Notes: generated from the sequence alone by a model not told the origin. A stretch of DNA of 64,000 nucleotides from Bacteroidota bacterium (GCA_021813905.1 JAKAJH010000006.1:21953-85952); one strand, 5' to 3'. Shown: positions 32,277 to 43,188, counted from the stretch's first letter. Made by a program: numbers and translations.

Positions 32277-32299
32277 CGGTGTTGCGTCCGATGAACCGG

Positions 32300-34474
32300 T
32301 TACTGCGCGATCTTGCCGTCGCGCAGTTCCTTCACGAGGCGATCGGCCTTGTAGATCTGGTCGAGTCCTTCGAGCAATCCGGCGGAGTGCACCGCTACGG
32401 CGCGGTTCTTCACTTCGTCGAAGATCACGTTGCCCGGCAGGCTCTCGATGTTGCCGTCGAAGATCAGACCCACGACCTGAAGGTCCTTGTTGATCACGGG
32501 GCTGCCTGAGTTGCCGCCGATGATGTCGCATGTGGAAACGAAATCCATCGGGGTGCTCAGGTTGAAGGATGCCGGCGGATTGACCCAGCGCGCGGGCAGA
32601 TTCCACGGTTCCTTCTTCCCGAAGGAATAGTACCGGTCATACAGTCCGTAGAACGTGGTGACGGGCGGCGCAATCGTGCCGTTGTAATCGTATCCCTTCA
32701 CGACGCCGTCCGCGATGCGCAGCGTGAACGTGGCATCAGGCGGGATTTTGGTGCCGTACACCTCGTACATCGCCTTGCCGAGCACCTGCACCCGGTCGGC
32801 CAGCTTCTCGCCGATCTCCGCCAGCTTCCCGCGGATCGACGACGCTTCGTCGCGCGTGGCGACGATGAACGTGATCAGCGGATCGGTGGAATGCAGGATG
32901 TCGTCGGGGGGGCCGGCCAGCAGCTTCTCCAGGCGATCCCGTGATGTCGTCACACCGGTCCGGAAGATATCCGCCGCGGCCTGTGCCGGCGTGCGGCCGT
33001 TCAGCAGGGCGTTGAACGCGGCGTTCTTTCCTTCGAACGCCTTCTCCATTCCCTTCAATTGAAGGGCGAGCAGCTGTTCGTCGATCTCGGGCACGAAGGT
33101 GCGCGGGAACATGCGGGCCTTCGTGGAATCGAGCATCGATCCGCGCATGGTCGGCGGGATCTTGGCTTCCGGTCCCTTCAGCGTGTACGCCATCTCCACC
33201 GCTTCGGATGCCATGCTGAGGGCCTGGGATCGTCCGTAGCCGCGGAATGTGTACGCATTGACCTTGGCAAAGTACGGCGTGCGCTCCGCCTGGTACGTGG
33301 CGATGTCCTTCCACGGATCGCCGTACTTGGCGAGCAGCGTCGGATTGCCGACCACCGCCGCGCGGAACTTCTTTTCAAAGTCGGCCTTCTTCGCCATCAG
33401 GACGGGATCCTGCAGGCCGCCCAGATAGCCGCCGATGGCCTTCTGCGAATTCGCCAGGCCGAAGATCTGCGTCTGGTACTTCAGCTTGGTGTCCGGGTGC
33501 TTCTCGACGTAGCCGGAGTACACCTTCACCAGGTCGTTCAGCATCGTGAGCGTGGTGGGATATGCGTAGTCGCGCATGAACTCGAGCTGCGAGAACGTGA
33601 GCAGACGGCTGGTGCTGCCGGGGTTGCCGATGACGAACACGGCTTCGCCGTCCTGTGCGCCGTTCGGGCTGAAGCGGAAGAAGTTCTTCGTCTTCAGCGG
33701 CTTGCCGTCGTCATACACGCGGAAGAACGAGCAGTCGAAGTCGTACCGCGGATAGGTGAAGTTGTCCGGATCGCCGCCGTAGAACGCGATGTCCGTTTCC
33801 GGCGCATACACGATGCGAATGTCGGTGTACCGCTTGTAGCCGTACAACGAGTAGCGGCCGCCGTTGTAGAATGTCACGACGCTGAATACCATGGAATCCT
33901 TGGACGTCTCCTTGAACTTCATCGCGGCGTTGTCCTGGATCTCCTTGATCTTCGCCATGCGGTTGGCGACCTTCTCCGCGTCGGTCTTGCCGCTGTCGAA
34001 TGCCTTCTGCACGTCCGCCGTGACATCCTCGATCATGATCAGCTGATCGATGTGCAGCCGCGGGACCTTGCGTTCCTCATCGAGCGTCGCGGCGTAGAAT
34101 CCATCCGACGCGAGCTTCTCGCCCTCACGCGTCACGAGGTCCAACGGACCGCGGGCGCAGTGGTGATTCGTCATCACCAGTCCGTCTTCGGAGACGAACG
34201 AAGCGCTGCAGTTCGGGAGGCGCAGGGCCGCCAGACGCGCCTGCTCAAACCACTCCTTGGAAGGATTGAAGTTGTAGGTCTTGGCGAAGTAATCCATGGG
34301 CGGAAAATCGAACGTCCACATCTTGCCCGTGTCGTAGGGACCTGCCTGGACGGCATCAAGGTTGACGCCGCGCGGCGCTTCGGAGCGCGTCGCCTGCTGC
34401 GTCGTGCAGCCGGCGAAGAGCGCGAGCGCCAGCAGCATCAACACCGCAATCTGTCTGACCGGTGAACGCATCAT
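32300..34474 (-). CDS. S46 family peptidase (dipeptidyl-peptidase 7/11-like)
   Basis: Lipoprotein-like signal at 34474; NCSASFVSEDGLVMTNHHCARGPL; TCDIIGGNSGSPVINKDLQVVGLIFDGNIESL. Confidence 0.93.
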   Translation of the reverse strand: MMRSPVRQIAVLMLLALALFAGCTTQQATRSEAPRGVNLDAVQAGPYDTGKMWTFDFPPMDYFAKTYNFNPSKEWFEQARLAALRLPNCSASFVSEDGLVMTNHHCARGPLDLVTREGEKLASDGFYAATLDEERKVPRLHIDQLIMIEDVTADVQKAFDSGKTDAEKVANRMAKIKEIQDNAAMKFKETSKDSMVFSVVTFYNGGRYSLYGYKRYTDIRIVYAPETDIAFYGGDPDNFTYPRYDFDCSFFRVYDDGKPLKTKNFFRFSPNGAQDGEAVFVIGNPGSTSRLLTFSQLEFMRDYAYPTTLTMLNDLVKVYSGYVEKHPDTKLKYQTQIFGLANSQKAIGGYLGGLQDPVLMAKKADFEKKFRAAVVGNPTLLAKYGDPWKDIATYQAERTPYFAKVNAYTFRGYGRSQALSMASEAVEMAYTLKGPEAKIPPTMRGSMLDSTKARMFPRTFVPEIDEQLLALQLKGMEKAFEGKNAAFNALLNGRTPAQAAADIFRTGVTTSRDRLEKLLAGPPDDILHSTDPLITFIVATRDEASSIRGKLAEIGEKLADRVQVLGKAMYEVYGTKIPPDATFTLRIADGVVKGYDYNGTIAPPVTTFYGLYDRYYSFGKKEPWNLPARWVNPPASFNLSTPMDFVSTCDIIGGNSGSPVINKDLQVVGLIFDGNIESLPGNVIFDEVKNRAVAVHSAGLLEGLDQIYKADRLVKELRDGKIAQ

Positions 34475-34636
34475 ATGGAACACCTCTGATTGATTGTGAA
34501 TGAACGCTATGTGGTGGGGGGCAACAATGTACGAAGAAGGGCGTACGGGCGCAACGGACGTTTCGACGAACGGCGCCCGCGCGGGACAAGCGGCGGATGC
34601 TTGTGCATGCGCCAAGAAATCGGTAGTTTCGGGCGT

Positions 34637-35194
34637 ATGAGGCTTCCGCAGGCACTGCATGCTTTCCTTCTGATGAGCGCGACCGCTGTGGCGCTCCCGT
34701 CGCTCGCCGACGCACAGGATTCCACCGGCACCGTGTCGGTTTCCACCGGCTGGTACATCGACCAGGCCATTCCGGGCATGAGCTGGACCAGCCATCCCGG
34801 CGGCACGAATTTCGCTTTGGAGTGGGAAGCCACACCGGTGCTCTACAGTTTCGGCATCTCGAAGCTTGTCTCTCCGTGGAAATTCTTCTTCGTCCGCCCC
34901 CCGGCGCGGTTCACCGGCTCCGTGGAACTGATCGTTGCCGGACAGGTCTACACCAGTCGCTTCAATGGTACGCACACGGGGGCGTCCGTAACGTTGCTCG
35001 GCCATGTGCCGCTCATCGAATACGGCGAGGACCTCGGGCTGAACCTCGGCGCAGCGCGTCACTGGATCGCCGGCCTCCCGGAAGATTTCGCGGTGGCGGG
35101 CGTGTCGGTGCTCTTCGGATTCCTCGAATACAACATTCGCTGTGCGCCCCGCGACCATCTCTGGATCCACCAGATCGCAGTCCGGATGTTCTGA
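34637..35194 (+). CDS. Hypothetical secreted/outer membrane protein
   Basis: Signal peptide MRLPQALHAFLLMSATAVALPSLADA; start at 34637. Confidence 0.6.
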   Translation: MRLPQALHAFLLMSATAVALPSLADAQDSTGTVSVSTGWYIDQAIPGMSWTSHPGGTNFALEWEATPVLYSFGISKLVSPWKFFFVRPPARFTGSVELIVAGQVYTSRFNGTHTGASVTLLGHVPLIEYGEDLGLNLGAARHWIAGLPEDFAVAGVSVLFGFLEYNIRCAPRDHLWIHQIAVRMF

Positions 35195-35195
35195 C

Positions 35196-36170
35196 ATGAG
35201 ATCGACCGCTCGCCGCTTTCGCGCGTTTCTCTGGATCATGGCCGTCAGTCTCGCCGTCGACGGATGCAGTTCGTTCGTCAGTCGCTTCGTGGTGCGCTCC
35301 ATCGGGCATATGGGCGATCCCATCGATACGCTGCAGAACCGCATCGCGGATCCCCTCCGGCCCGGCGCCCGCCTGGCGGTAGTGTGGATCGGTCACGCGT
35401 CCTTCTTCATCCAGATGGACGACAAGGTGATTCTCACCGATCCGGTCTTTGTCAACACGGTGGCGCTCTTCGCACGGCGATCGGTGGAGCCGGGACTCGA
35501 TCCACGCGCGATCCGGAAGGTCGATCTGGTCACCATCTCCCATTTGCATTTCGACCATTTCAACTACAGCAGCGTGGGGATGCTTCCGAAGGAGGGGGCG
35601 CTGGTGCTGCCGGCAGGCGGGGCGGAGTACGCGCCGGAGTTCGGCTTCGCCGAGACTGTCGAGCTCCGCTGGTGGCAGTCATTCGAGCATGACGGGATGC
35701 GCGTGACCGCCGTGCCGGTGCAGCACTTCAGCGGCCGGTACGGATTCGATGCGGGATGGATGAACCGCATCGGCTACACCGGATATGTCGTGCAGTACCA
35801 CGGGATCACGATCTTCATCGCGGGCGACACCGCGTACAATCCGGAGATGTTCAAAGAGATCGGACGCCGGTTCTCCATCGATCTCGCGCTCATCCCGATC
35901 GCACCCATCGGACCGCGGGGCATGATGGGTCGCGTCCACGCCAATCCCGACGGCGCGGTGCAGATCTTCCGTGATCTCAATGCCCGCTTCATGATCCCGA
36001 TGCATTACGAAACGTTCTTCCAGGGACTCGACTCGACCCAGCATGAGGCCCTTGACTGGTTGAAGCAGGACATTGCGGCGGATCATCTCGAACAGCGCAT
36101 CTTCCCGCTCCGGATCGGGGAAGAGCGCGACTTCACTCCTCTTCTTTCCACAGCGGAGAATCGTCCGTGA
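35196..36170 (+). CDS. MBL fold metallohydrolase
   Basis: WIGHASFFIQMDDKVILTDPV, TISHLHFDHFN, FIAGDTAYNPEMF. Confidence 0.93.
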   Translation: MRSTARRFRAFLWIMAVSLAVDGCSSFVSRFVVRSIGHMGDPIDTLQNRIADPLRPGARLAVVWIGHASFFIQMDDKVILTDPVFVNTVALFARRSVEPGLDPRAIRKVDLVTISHLHFDHFNYSSVGMLPKEGALVLPAGGAEYAPEFGFAETVELRWWQSFEHDGMRVTAVPVQHFSGRYGFDAGWMNRIGYTGYVVQYHGITIFIAGDTAYNPEMFKEIGRRFSIDLALIPIAPIGPRGMMGRVHANPDGAVQIFRDLNARFMIPMHYETFFQGLDSTQHEALDWLKQDIAADHLEQRIFPLRIGEERDFTPLLSTAENRP

Positions 36171-37516
36171 GCCGGCGACTGTTCGTCGTGTCGCTGACGT
36201 TTGCCTTCCTTGCTTTTGCCGCACCGGCGGCCTGGTCGCAGGAGCGGCCGTCCGCGATCGTGCGGGCGACGATCTCGCTGGCGGACTGGGGACTGCTCTC
36301 GGCGCGCGAAATCCGCTCGGGGACGATCGCCATCATTCACGATTCGACCGGTGATCGGCTGACCATCGAGTCGCTCCTGCCGTCGCCGGAACCGGCACCG
36401 AAGCCTGCGCGTTCGCCGGAGATGCCGCCGAAATCGGTCAGTGCCGGCGATACGATCGCGCATCGGGCGACATGGGTGTGGAACACCGCCGCGCTTCTGC
36501 AGAGCGATTCACTCCGCCGGTCGCTCGCGGCGTTCCTGCGTTCCGATCGATTCGAACGGATCTTCCTCCAGCTTCCGGAATCAACGATCGACTCGACGGG
36601 CACACGGTCGCTTGCGCTCACGGCGCTGCCGGAGCTTGTGCGGATGATCCGCTCGTCCGGCGCGGAGGTTGCGGCGCTGGACGGCGGTGCGGATTACGCG
36701 CGTCCCGCCGCTCATGGGACAGCGGTCGCGATCGCGAACGCCGTCGTCGAGTATAATCGCCGCGTACCGTCGGAATCGCGCTTCGATGCGCTTCATCTAG
36801 ATGTCGAACCGTACCTCCTGCCCGGATTCGGAAGTGTTCGCCGGAAAGAGATCGTGAAGCAGTATCTTGATCTGTTCGCGTCGGTTCGCTCGGCGTGCCG
36901 CCGGGATTCACTTCCGTTGGGAGCGGATGCGCCGTTCTGGTTCGACGATGAGGCGTTGAGCGATGACAGGACGATCCTCGATCGGCTCCTGCCGATGGTG
37001 GATGAGATCTGTGTGATGAGTTATCGCACGCGTGCGGGGGGAGAGGATGGGGTGATCCGGTTCGCGTCAGGAGGTGTTGCGCGTGCCTCGTCTGCGGGAA
37101 AGCGGATCTGGGTGGCGGTGGAGACGACGCCGCTGCCGGATGAGCACGTCGTTACCGTGGCGGGTGCACCGCGCGACGAGTGGCCTCAGCCGAAGCCGGG
37201 CGTCTCCATCGTCGTCATGTGCGATCGGAATGATTCAGCGGACGTGGTCTTCGCTCCATCCGACCGGATCGATGAAGTGAAACGTCTTCCGGTGATCGCG
37301 GCCGGTGAAAGAAGAATCGCGGTGTGGGAACGTTCGTACCTCTCGAGCGTTCCGGCGGATCGCATCACCTTTGCGCGTCGGAACAAAGCAGAGGTACGGA
37401 AGGTTGCTGCTGAGGTCGATGAAGCGTTCCGAGGAATTCCGGGATATCGCGGCGTGGCGGTCCACCACTGGGAATCGTATCGCTGCCTGCCGTCCGGCGG
37501 GCCTCAGGATCCCTGA
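36167..37516 (+). CDS. Secreted hypothetical, probable TIM-barrel glycoside hydrolase-like
   Basis: Signal peptide; DALHLDVEPYLLPGF, VDEICVMSYRTRA, KRIWVAVETTPLP; start overlaps MBL stop. Confidence 0.6.
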   Translation: MSRRLFVVSLTFAFLAFAAPAAWSQERPSAIVRATISLADWGLLSAREIRSGTIAIIHDSTGDRLTIESLLPSPEPAPKPARSPEMPPKSVSAGDTIAHRATWVWNTAALLQSDSLRRSLAAFLRSDRFERIFLQLPESTIDSTGTRSLALTALPELVRMIRSSGAEVAALDGGADYARPAAHGTAVAIANAVVEYNRRVPSESRFDALHLDVEPYLLPGFGSVRRKEIVKQYLDLFASVRSACRRDSLPLGADAPFWFDDEALSDDRTILDRLLPMVDEICVMSYRTRAGGEDGVIRFASGGVARASSAGKRIWVAVETTPLPDEHVVTVAGAPRDEWPQPKPGVSIVVMCDRNDSADVVFAPSDRIDEVKRLPVIAAGERRIAVWERSYLSSVPADRITFARRNKAEVRKVAAEVDEAFRGIPGYRGVAVHHWESYRCLPSGGPQDP

Positions 37517-38169
37517 CTGTCGCCGACCAGGCGAAGCAGCTCATCGAACCGATCGATGATGAGCTGCGGCGATGCCGCTTCGATCCGCGTGCGTGTGAGG
37601 GCGCCGAACGTCACGCCGCACGTACGCACGCCTGCGTTCTTCCCCGCCGCAATGTCGGCGTCCGTGTCGCCCACCATCACCGTCTCTTCCTTTTCCCACT
37701 GCTGCTCCGCGACGATCTTGTTGATGATGAACGGATCGGGCTTGAACGGGAGGTTGTCGCTTCCCTGCACCTGAACGAAGTATTGCGCGATGCCGAAATG
37801 ACCGAGCACGCGCGTGGTGGTCATTGTCGATTTCGTCGTGGCGACCGCGAGCCGGATGCCGCGACGGTGAAGCTCGGCCAGCGTGTATTCCACGCCGGGG
37901 AAGAGCCGCGTGGTGTCGAGCGCGTGGGCACGGTAGAGTGTCACATACATCGTGTGCGCGTCGGGGATGCAATGATGCAGCGGGGGCGGAAGAAGGATCG
38001 CAAAGATCTCCGCCAGCGGCTTGCCGATGAGAGGAAAGATGTCCTCCTCGGTGCGGTCGTACACGCCGAGAGACCTGAGCACATGCAGCTGCGCAGCCGC
38101 GATGTCATGCTTGGAGTCGAGCAGTGTCCCGTCGACATCGAAGATGAAATTTCGGATCGGTGTCGTCAT
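37504..38169 (-). CDS. HAD family hydrolase (phosphoglycolate phosphatase-like)
   Basis: FIFDVDGTLLDSK; MVGDTDADIAAGKNAGVRTCGVTFG; start 38169. Confidence 0.88.
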   Translation of the reverse strand: MTTPIRNFIFDVDGTLLDSKHDIAAAQLHVLRSLGVYDRTEEDIFPLIGKPLAEIFAILLPPPLHHCIPDAHTMYVTLYRAHALDTTRLFPGVEYTLAELHRRGIRLAVATTKSTMTTTRVLGHFGIAQYFVQVQGSDNLPFKPDPFIINKIVAEQQWEKEETVMVGDTDADIAAGKNAGVRTCGVTFGALTRTRIEAASPQLIIDRFDELLRLVGDSQGS

Positions 38170-39032
38170 CGTGCGGATGTTGTGTCGATGGGATAGAACG
38201 GATGCGGAATGGGGCCTTCGTCGCTGAAGAACCGGCACAGAACGGAATCGGCCAGCGCCTCGCGCAGCAGCAGACGCCTCCCGCCGATCTCCACGGTGTC
38301 ACTCACAAACCGGATGCCATGACTGTAGTCCGCCCACGTGTGCTGATGGCCGTTGTACATGGGCTGAATGGGCGTTCCGTCCTGCCGATGCCAGCCGTAG
38401 ATCACGACCGGAGCCGGAACGCCGGGGCGCAATCCGCTCCGGATGCTGTTGGAGATGATGACGTCCTTCTTGTGTCCGGCGATGAGCAGGCCGGGCTTCC
38501 GGCGAATCCGTGCTTCCGCCATCTGTGTCTGCACCGAGTCCGTATGCTGCAGAAACACCGGCACCGTGATCATGGCGGGGCCCGGAGGGATCGGCTGCGG
38601 ACGCAGCCGTACGGCGGCCTGCTGATAGATCAGATCGACCATGCGCCGGGTGGGAAGTGACGCGTGTACCCGCGCGGCGATGCGCTGTGCACAATCGGGG
38701 GTCATCGGCACGTACACCCAATCGCTGTCCGATCCCGCGCAAAGGTAATCGGCGGCCGCAAAAAATGTCGCCGGTGGGCCGTCCGGCGAAGAAGGATCGA
38801 CGGCGCTGACGGCGATCGTCTCGCGCATGAATGACGGCACGTTGCCGCGGATGATCTGGGCGAAGAGGGAATCCTCACGAACCGCCAATGGCACATCAGT
38901 CAGCGACGTCAGCACTTCCCGTCCGCCGGGCGCATCGGCCGGTCGCGGCGGGAATGCCAGCGTCTGGCCGAGCAAGGAATGACCCAGGAGCGCGGTGCAG
39001 ATGCCGACGATGATCGCGGGACGACCCATCAT
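38166..39032 (-). CDS. Hypothetical secreted protein
   Basis: Start MMGRPAIIVGICTALLGHSLLGQ at 39032; ATGA overlap with HAD gene. Confidence 0.65.
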   Translation of the reverse strand: MMGRPAIIVGICTALLGHSLLGQTLAFPPRPADAPGGREVLTSLTDVPLAVREDSLFAQIIRGNVPSFMRETIAVSAVDPSSPDGPPATFFAAADYLCAGSDSDWVYVPMTPDCAQRIAARVHASLPTRRMVDLIYQQAAVRLRPQPIPPGPAMITVPVFLQHTDSVQTQMAEARIRRKPGLLIAGHKKDVIISNSIRSGLRPGVPAPVVIYGWHRQDGTPIQPMYNGHQHTWADYSHGIRFVSDTVEIGGRRLLLREALADSVLCRFFSDEGPIPHPFYPIDTTSAR

Positions 39033-39037
39033 CTTCC

Positions 39038-40489
39038 TCACCGCATCAGCAGCATCGGGCGTGTCTGAGAGATCTCGCCGGCGGAGAGTCGCGCGAAGTA
39101 CACGCCGCTCGCGCAGCCGGCGGCGTTCCATTCGAATGCAGAACGACCTGCGGCGACGGCTCCGTGAAAGAGTACTGCCACGCGCCGTCCGAGCGGATCA
39201 TAGACGTCGAGCGTGATCTCCTGCGGCGATGTCACGTCGACCGTGATGCGGGTGGAGGGATTGAAAGGATTCGGATAGTTCGGCTCAAGCGTGCAGGAGA
39301 CGGGAACCGGTGACGGTTCGGAAACGGAGGACACCGGTGTGAATGCCGCCTTGATCCCGCTCCAGATCTCCGGCCGTCCGCCGTCGTAGCTCAGCGCCCA
39401 AATGCCGATGCCGCCGAGATTCTTCGCAATCGCCATGGCGTACTTCATGCCGAGGCTCATGCTGTCGTCGTACCACACCTGCCGCCAGGTCGAGCTCTGG
39501 TACGAAAACCACGGGACATCGTAAATCCCGTCGAACGTCTTTCCGTACGTCGCCGCCATCGGTTCCGCCACGGCATATGTCCGTGAGCTTGCCGTTGAGC
39601 CGCTCACGGTCGGACTCATGCGTGCGCTGCTTGTGACCACGAAGTCGTATCCGTACCATGGCACACCCAGCCAGAGCCGCTCCGGCGCCACGCCCGCGTT
39701 CAGATAGGTCATCACCGAATTGGTGACGTTGTACTTCCCGCCGACCAGCGGCGCCACGGGACCGGCAGTTGTGCTGCCACTCCAATAGTAGTTGTATCCC
39801 ATCATGACCAGCGCATCGCAGATCTGTCCGAGCTGTGCGTAGTCCCACGCGTCCGACCAGTCGACGGCCGGCGTCGCCATGGAGATTTCTGCGCCCGGCA
39901 CCTGCGCGCGGATGGCATTCGCCGCGCGGCGCATGAAGGAGACGAGATTGCTCCGCTGCGCGGCCGGGATCGACTCGAGGTCAAAATTCACTCCATCGCC
40001 GTTCCGCGCTTTGAGGAGGGAGATCAGTGTTGTGATCATTGTGTTCTGCCGCGCCGTGTCGCTCAGAAGCGCGGAGTTCTGCGCGTTGCCGAAGTTGGTG
40101 ACGGTCAAAAGCACTTTCACGCCGCGTGCGTGCGCGTAGTCGATGATCGGCGTCGAGTTCCAGGAATGGATGCTCTTGTATCCGCCGGTCGTCGTGTCCG
40201 TCTCGTAGCTGAAGTATGCGATATGCGTCATCGCCGAATAATCGTATGAAAGATACGCCGTAGACGAGGCCCACCACGGATGCCAACCGAGCACATGCCG
40301 CGTCAGGGCGGCGCGCTTCGCCAGCGTCAATAGTCGCGGAATTGCCCAGGCGGTGTCTGCCGATGCCGCGGTGGTATCCGCCGCGTGCAGACGGCTTTCC
40401 ATCTCATGAATTCCCGGATGCGGCCCGAAGTCCTGTGCGAGCGTCGCCGATGTGGCGGTCATAAGAAGAGAAAGCAGGACACGTTTCAT
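39038..40489 (-). CDS. Glycoside hydrolase family 18 protein with T9SS type A sorting domain
   Basis: GDGVNFDLESIP (DxxDxDxE-like), LMGYNYYW, PWYGYDF; C-terminal PNYPNPFNPSTRITVDV...GVYFARLSAGE. Confidence 0.88.
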   Translation of the reverse strand: MKRVLLSLLMTATSATLAQDFGPHPGIHEMESRLHAADTTAASADTAWAIPRLLTLAKRAALTRHVLGWHPWWASSTAYLSYDYSAMTHIAYFSYETDTTTGGYKSIHSWNSTPIIDYAHARGVKVLLTVTNFGNAQNSALLSDTARQNTMITTLISLLKARNGDGVNFDLESIPAAQRSNLVSFMRRAANAIRAQVPGAEISMATPAVDWSDAWDYAQLGQICDALVMMGYNYYWSGSTTAGPVAPLVGGKYNVTNSVMTYLNAGVAPERLWLGVPWYGYDFVVTSSARMSPTVSGSTASSRTYAVAEPMAATYGKTFDGIYDVPWFSYQSSTWRQVWYDDSMSLGMKYAMAIAKNLGGIGIWALSYDGGRPEIWSGIKAAFTPVSSVSEPSPVPVSCTLEPNYPNPFNPSTRITVDVTSPQEITLDVYDPLGRRVAVLFHGAVAAGRSAFEWNAAGCASGVYFARLSAGEISQTRPMLLMR

Positions 40490-40896
40490 CGCGACGGAGT
40501 TCGTTCCTGAAGGATACGTCGGGTGTTGCGGATGTACTCCAGGCAGGCGTGATCCCGGTGTCCGCCGTAGGATGCGCGGAACCAGAGCAAGGCGTTGGAA
40601 AAATCCCCGCGCTGGTACGCCACGAGACCGAGGTTGAACAGGGCGCGCGAATTCGACCGGCGGGTGAGGGAGCGGTACATTGCCACCGCCTCGTCGAGCT
40701 TGCCGTCGCGTGCAAGGGCATTTGCCCGTTGAAGCTCGGGCACGTCCGGGTCGGTTTTCAGGTCGTCCCAGCGACGTTCCGCCGCCTTGAGCGCAGGGAT
40801 GCTGATGCGTCCGCTGTCCGCGCTTTGCCCCCGGGCAAGGGCGGGCAGGCACAGCGCGACGAGGCCGGCCAGCCACAGAAAGTTCGATCTTTTCAT
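40486..40896 (-). CDS. TPR-like secreted protein
   Basis: ANALARDGKLDEAVAMYRSLTRRSNSRALFNLGLVAYQRGDFSNALLWFRAS; start 40896. Confidence 0.75.
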   Translation of the reverse strand: MKRSNFLWLAGLVALCLPALARGQSADSGRISIPALKAAERRWDDLKTDPDVPELQRANALARDGKLDEAVAMYRSLTRRSNSRALFNLGLVAYQRGDFSNALLWFRASYGGHRDHACLEYIRNTRRILQERTPSR

Positions 40897-41017
40897 GCTC
40901 ACAATATCGTCACCGATGTCGGTACATTCAAGCCGGAATCCCTCCAACCGCCTGAAAAATCAAGGTGTTTCGTTGATTCTCCCTGAACTAATCGTTACAT
41001 TTTGTCGTTCCGAAACG

Positions 41018-41632
41018 ATGAATCTCGCGGTATTCGCATCAGGACGCGGCTCGAATTTCCTCGCGATCCTCACAGCCATCGACAGCGGCCTGCTGCCGGC
41101 GCGGGTGACATTGCTGTTGAGCAACAAATCCGACGTCGGAGCGATCGAAGCGGCACGAGGCCGCGGCATTCCGACGCTTCATCTTTCGCAGACGATGTTC
41201 GATTCCGAAGATGCGTTCGCCGACCGCATGATCGCAGAACTGGCGGCGCATCGCGCGGATCTGATCGCGCTGGCGGGATATCTCAAGCGCATCCCCCGGC
41301 GCGTGGTCGCGATGTACTGCAATCGGATCGTCAACATCCATCCGGCGTTGTTGCCGGCGTTCGGCGGTCCAGGGATGTTCGGTCACCATGTCCACGAGGC
41401 TGTGCTGGCGAGCGGCGTCTCGACCTCCGGAGCGACCGTCCACCTGGTGGACGAAGAGTATGATCGCGGACCGATCCTGCTGCAGAAGACGGTCCCGGTT
41501 TTGCCGGACGACACGGCGGAGACGCTTGCCGCGCGCGTGCTGACGGTGGAACACGAGATTTTTCCGCTGGCGTTGAAGGCGTTCGCCGAGGGACGTGTGC
41601 GGGTGGAAGGAAGAACAGCGAGGATCGAGTGA
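41018..41632 (+). CDS. purN: Phosphoribosylglycinamide formyltransferase
   Basis: LAVFASGRGSNFLAIL, NIHPALLPAFGG, GATVHLVDEEYDRGPILLQ. Confidence 0.94.
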   Translation: MNLAVFASGRGSNFLAILTAIDSGLLPARVTLLLSNKSDVGAIEAARGRGIPTLHLSQTMFDSEDAFADRMIAELAAHRADLIALAGYLKRIPRRVVAMYCNRIVNIHPALLPAFGGPGMFGHHVHEAVLASGVSTSGATVHLVDEEYDRGPILLQKTVPVLPDDTAETLAARVLTVEHEIFPLALKAFAEGRVRVEGRTARIE

Positions 41633-43188
41633 GCGATGCTTCGAATGGTTTGCTGAAGGTGCGGCGCGCGCTGCTGAGCGTGTCGAACAAGAAAGGCCTC
41701 ATCGAGTTTGCCCGCGGCCTCCGCGAGTTCGGCGTCGAGCTGATCTCCACCGGCGGCACCCACCGGGCGCTTCGCAACGCCGAGATCCCTGCTGCCGCCG
41801 TTTCCGATGTCACCGGATTCCCCGAGATCCTCGACGGGCGCGTGAAAACGCTGCACCCCCGCATTCATGCCGGCCTGCTCGCCGTGATGGACAATCCTGA
41901 TCACGTGAAGCAAATGAAAGAGCACGGTATCGAGTCCATCGATCTGGTGGCGGTCAATCTCTATCCCTTTGAGCAGACGATTGCCGGCGAGAATGTCCGG
42001 CTCGACGATGCCATCGAGCAGATCGACATCGGCGGACCGGCGATGGTGCGTGCGTCCGCGAAGAACTTCCGACACACGGCGGTCGTCGTAAATCCCGATC
42101 TCTACGGTATTCTTTTGGAAGAAATGCGCGCGCACGACGGATGCATCACAGCCGAAACGCGGTTCCGTCTGGCCTGTGCGGCATTCGAGCACACGAGTCA
42201 TTATGACGCGGTGATCGCCGACTATCTTTCAGGGATGACCGGCCGGCAGAATCTGCCGGAGTCGTTCACGCTTTCCGAGCCGAAGTCGCTGACGCTGCGC
42301 TACGGCGAGAATCCGCATCAGGCGGGCGCGCTGTACGGCAAGTTCTCCGAATACTTCGTAAAGCTCCACGGCAAGGAGTTGTCCTACAACAACATTCTCG
42401 ATATCAACGCCGCGGCTCAACTGTGCGCTGAGTTCGACGAGCCGGCGGCGATCATCGTGAAGCACAACAATCCGTGCGGGGTGGGGACGGGCGAGACGCT
42501 GGCCGACGCGTACGCGAAGGCGTTGGCGACGGATTCGAAGTCGGCTTACGGCGGCATCGTCTGCGTGAACCGCCCGCTCGACCGGGCGACCGCCGAGGCG
42601 ATCAACGGGATCTTTACCGAGGTCGTGATCGCGCCCGACTACGCCCACGGCGTGCTGGAACTGATGACCAAGAAGAAGGACCGGCGGCTCATGCGCCAGA
42701 CGGTCAATCTTCGCTCCCTGAACGAGCTCGATCTCCGGCGCGTGGCCGGCGGCGTGCTGGTGCAGGAAGCGGATCGTCATCGTCTGCACGCCTCCGACGT
42801 GAAGGTGGTAACGAAGCGGACGCCGACCGGGGACGAAATGAGCGCCTTGCTCTTCGCGTGGCGCGTGGCCAAGCACGTGAAATCCAACACGATCGTGTAT
42901 GCGGCGGGCGACCGGACGCTCGGGATCGGTGCGGGACAGATGTCGCGGGTCGATTCCGCCAAGATCGCCGCGATGAAGGCGGCGGAAGCCGGCTTGCCGC
43001 TCGAGGGCTGCGCGGTGGCTTCGGATGCCTTCTTCCCCTTCGCGGACGGACTGCTCGAGGCGGTCAAGGTTGGTGCCTCCGCAGTCATCCAGCCGGGCGG
43101 CTCGGTGCGTGACGACGAAGTAATCGCGGCGGCGGACGAGCACGGCCTGGCGATGGTCTTCACGGGCGTACGGCATTTCCGGCACTGA
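41629..43188 (+). CDS. purH: Bifunctional AICAR transformylase/IMP cyclohydrolase
   Basis: [55 protein letters not shown]. Confidence 0.97.
   Translation: MSDASNGLLKVRRALLSVSNKKGLIEFARGLREFGVELISTGGTHRALRNAEIPAAAVSDVTGFPEILDGRVKTLHPRIHAGLLAVMDNPDHVKQMKEHGIESIDLVAVNLYPFEQTIAGENVRLDDAIEQIDIGGPAMVRASAKNFRHTAVVVNPDLYGILLEEMRAHDGCITAETRFRLACAAFEHTSHYDAVIADYLSGMTGRQNLPESFTLSEPKSLTLRYGENPHQAGALYGKFSEYFVKLHGKELSYNNILDINAAAQLCAEFDEPAAIIVKHNNPCGVGTGETLADAYAKALATDSKSAYGGIVCVNRPLDRATAEAINGIFTEVVIAPDYAHGVLELMTKKKDRRLMRQTVNLRSLNELDLRRVAGGVLVQEADRHRLHASDVKVVTKRTPTGDEMSALLFAWRVAKHVKSNTIVYAAGDRTLGIGAGQMSRVDSAKIAAMKAAEAGLPLEGCAVASDAFFPFADGLLEAVKVGASAVIQPGGSVRDDEVIAAADEHGLAMVFTGVRHFRH

Noticed and set aside
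34475-35344. N-terminal extension of the S46 peptidase ORF
   Set aside because: The extension overlaps other genes and precedes a clear lipoprotein signal peptide at 34474.
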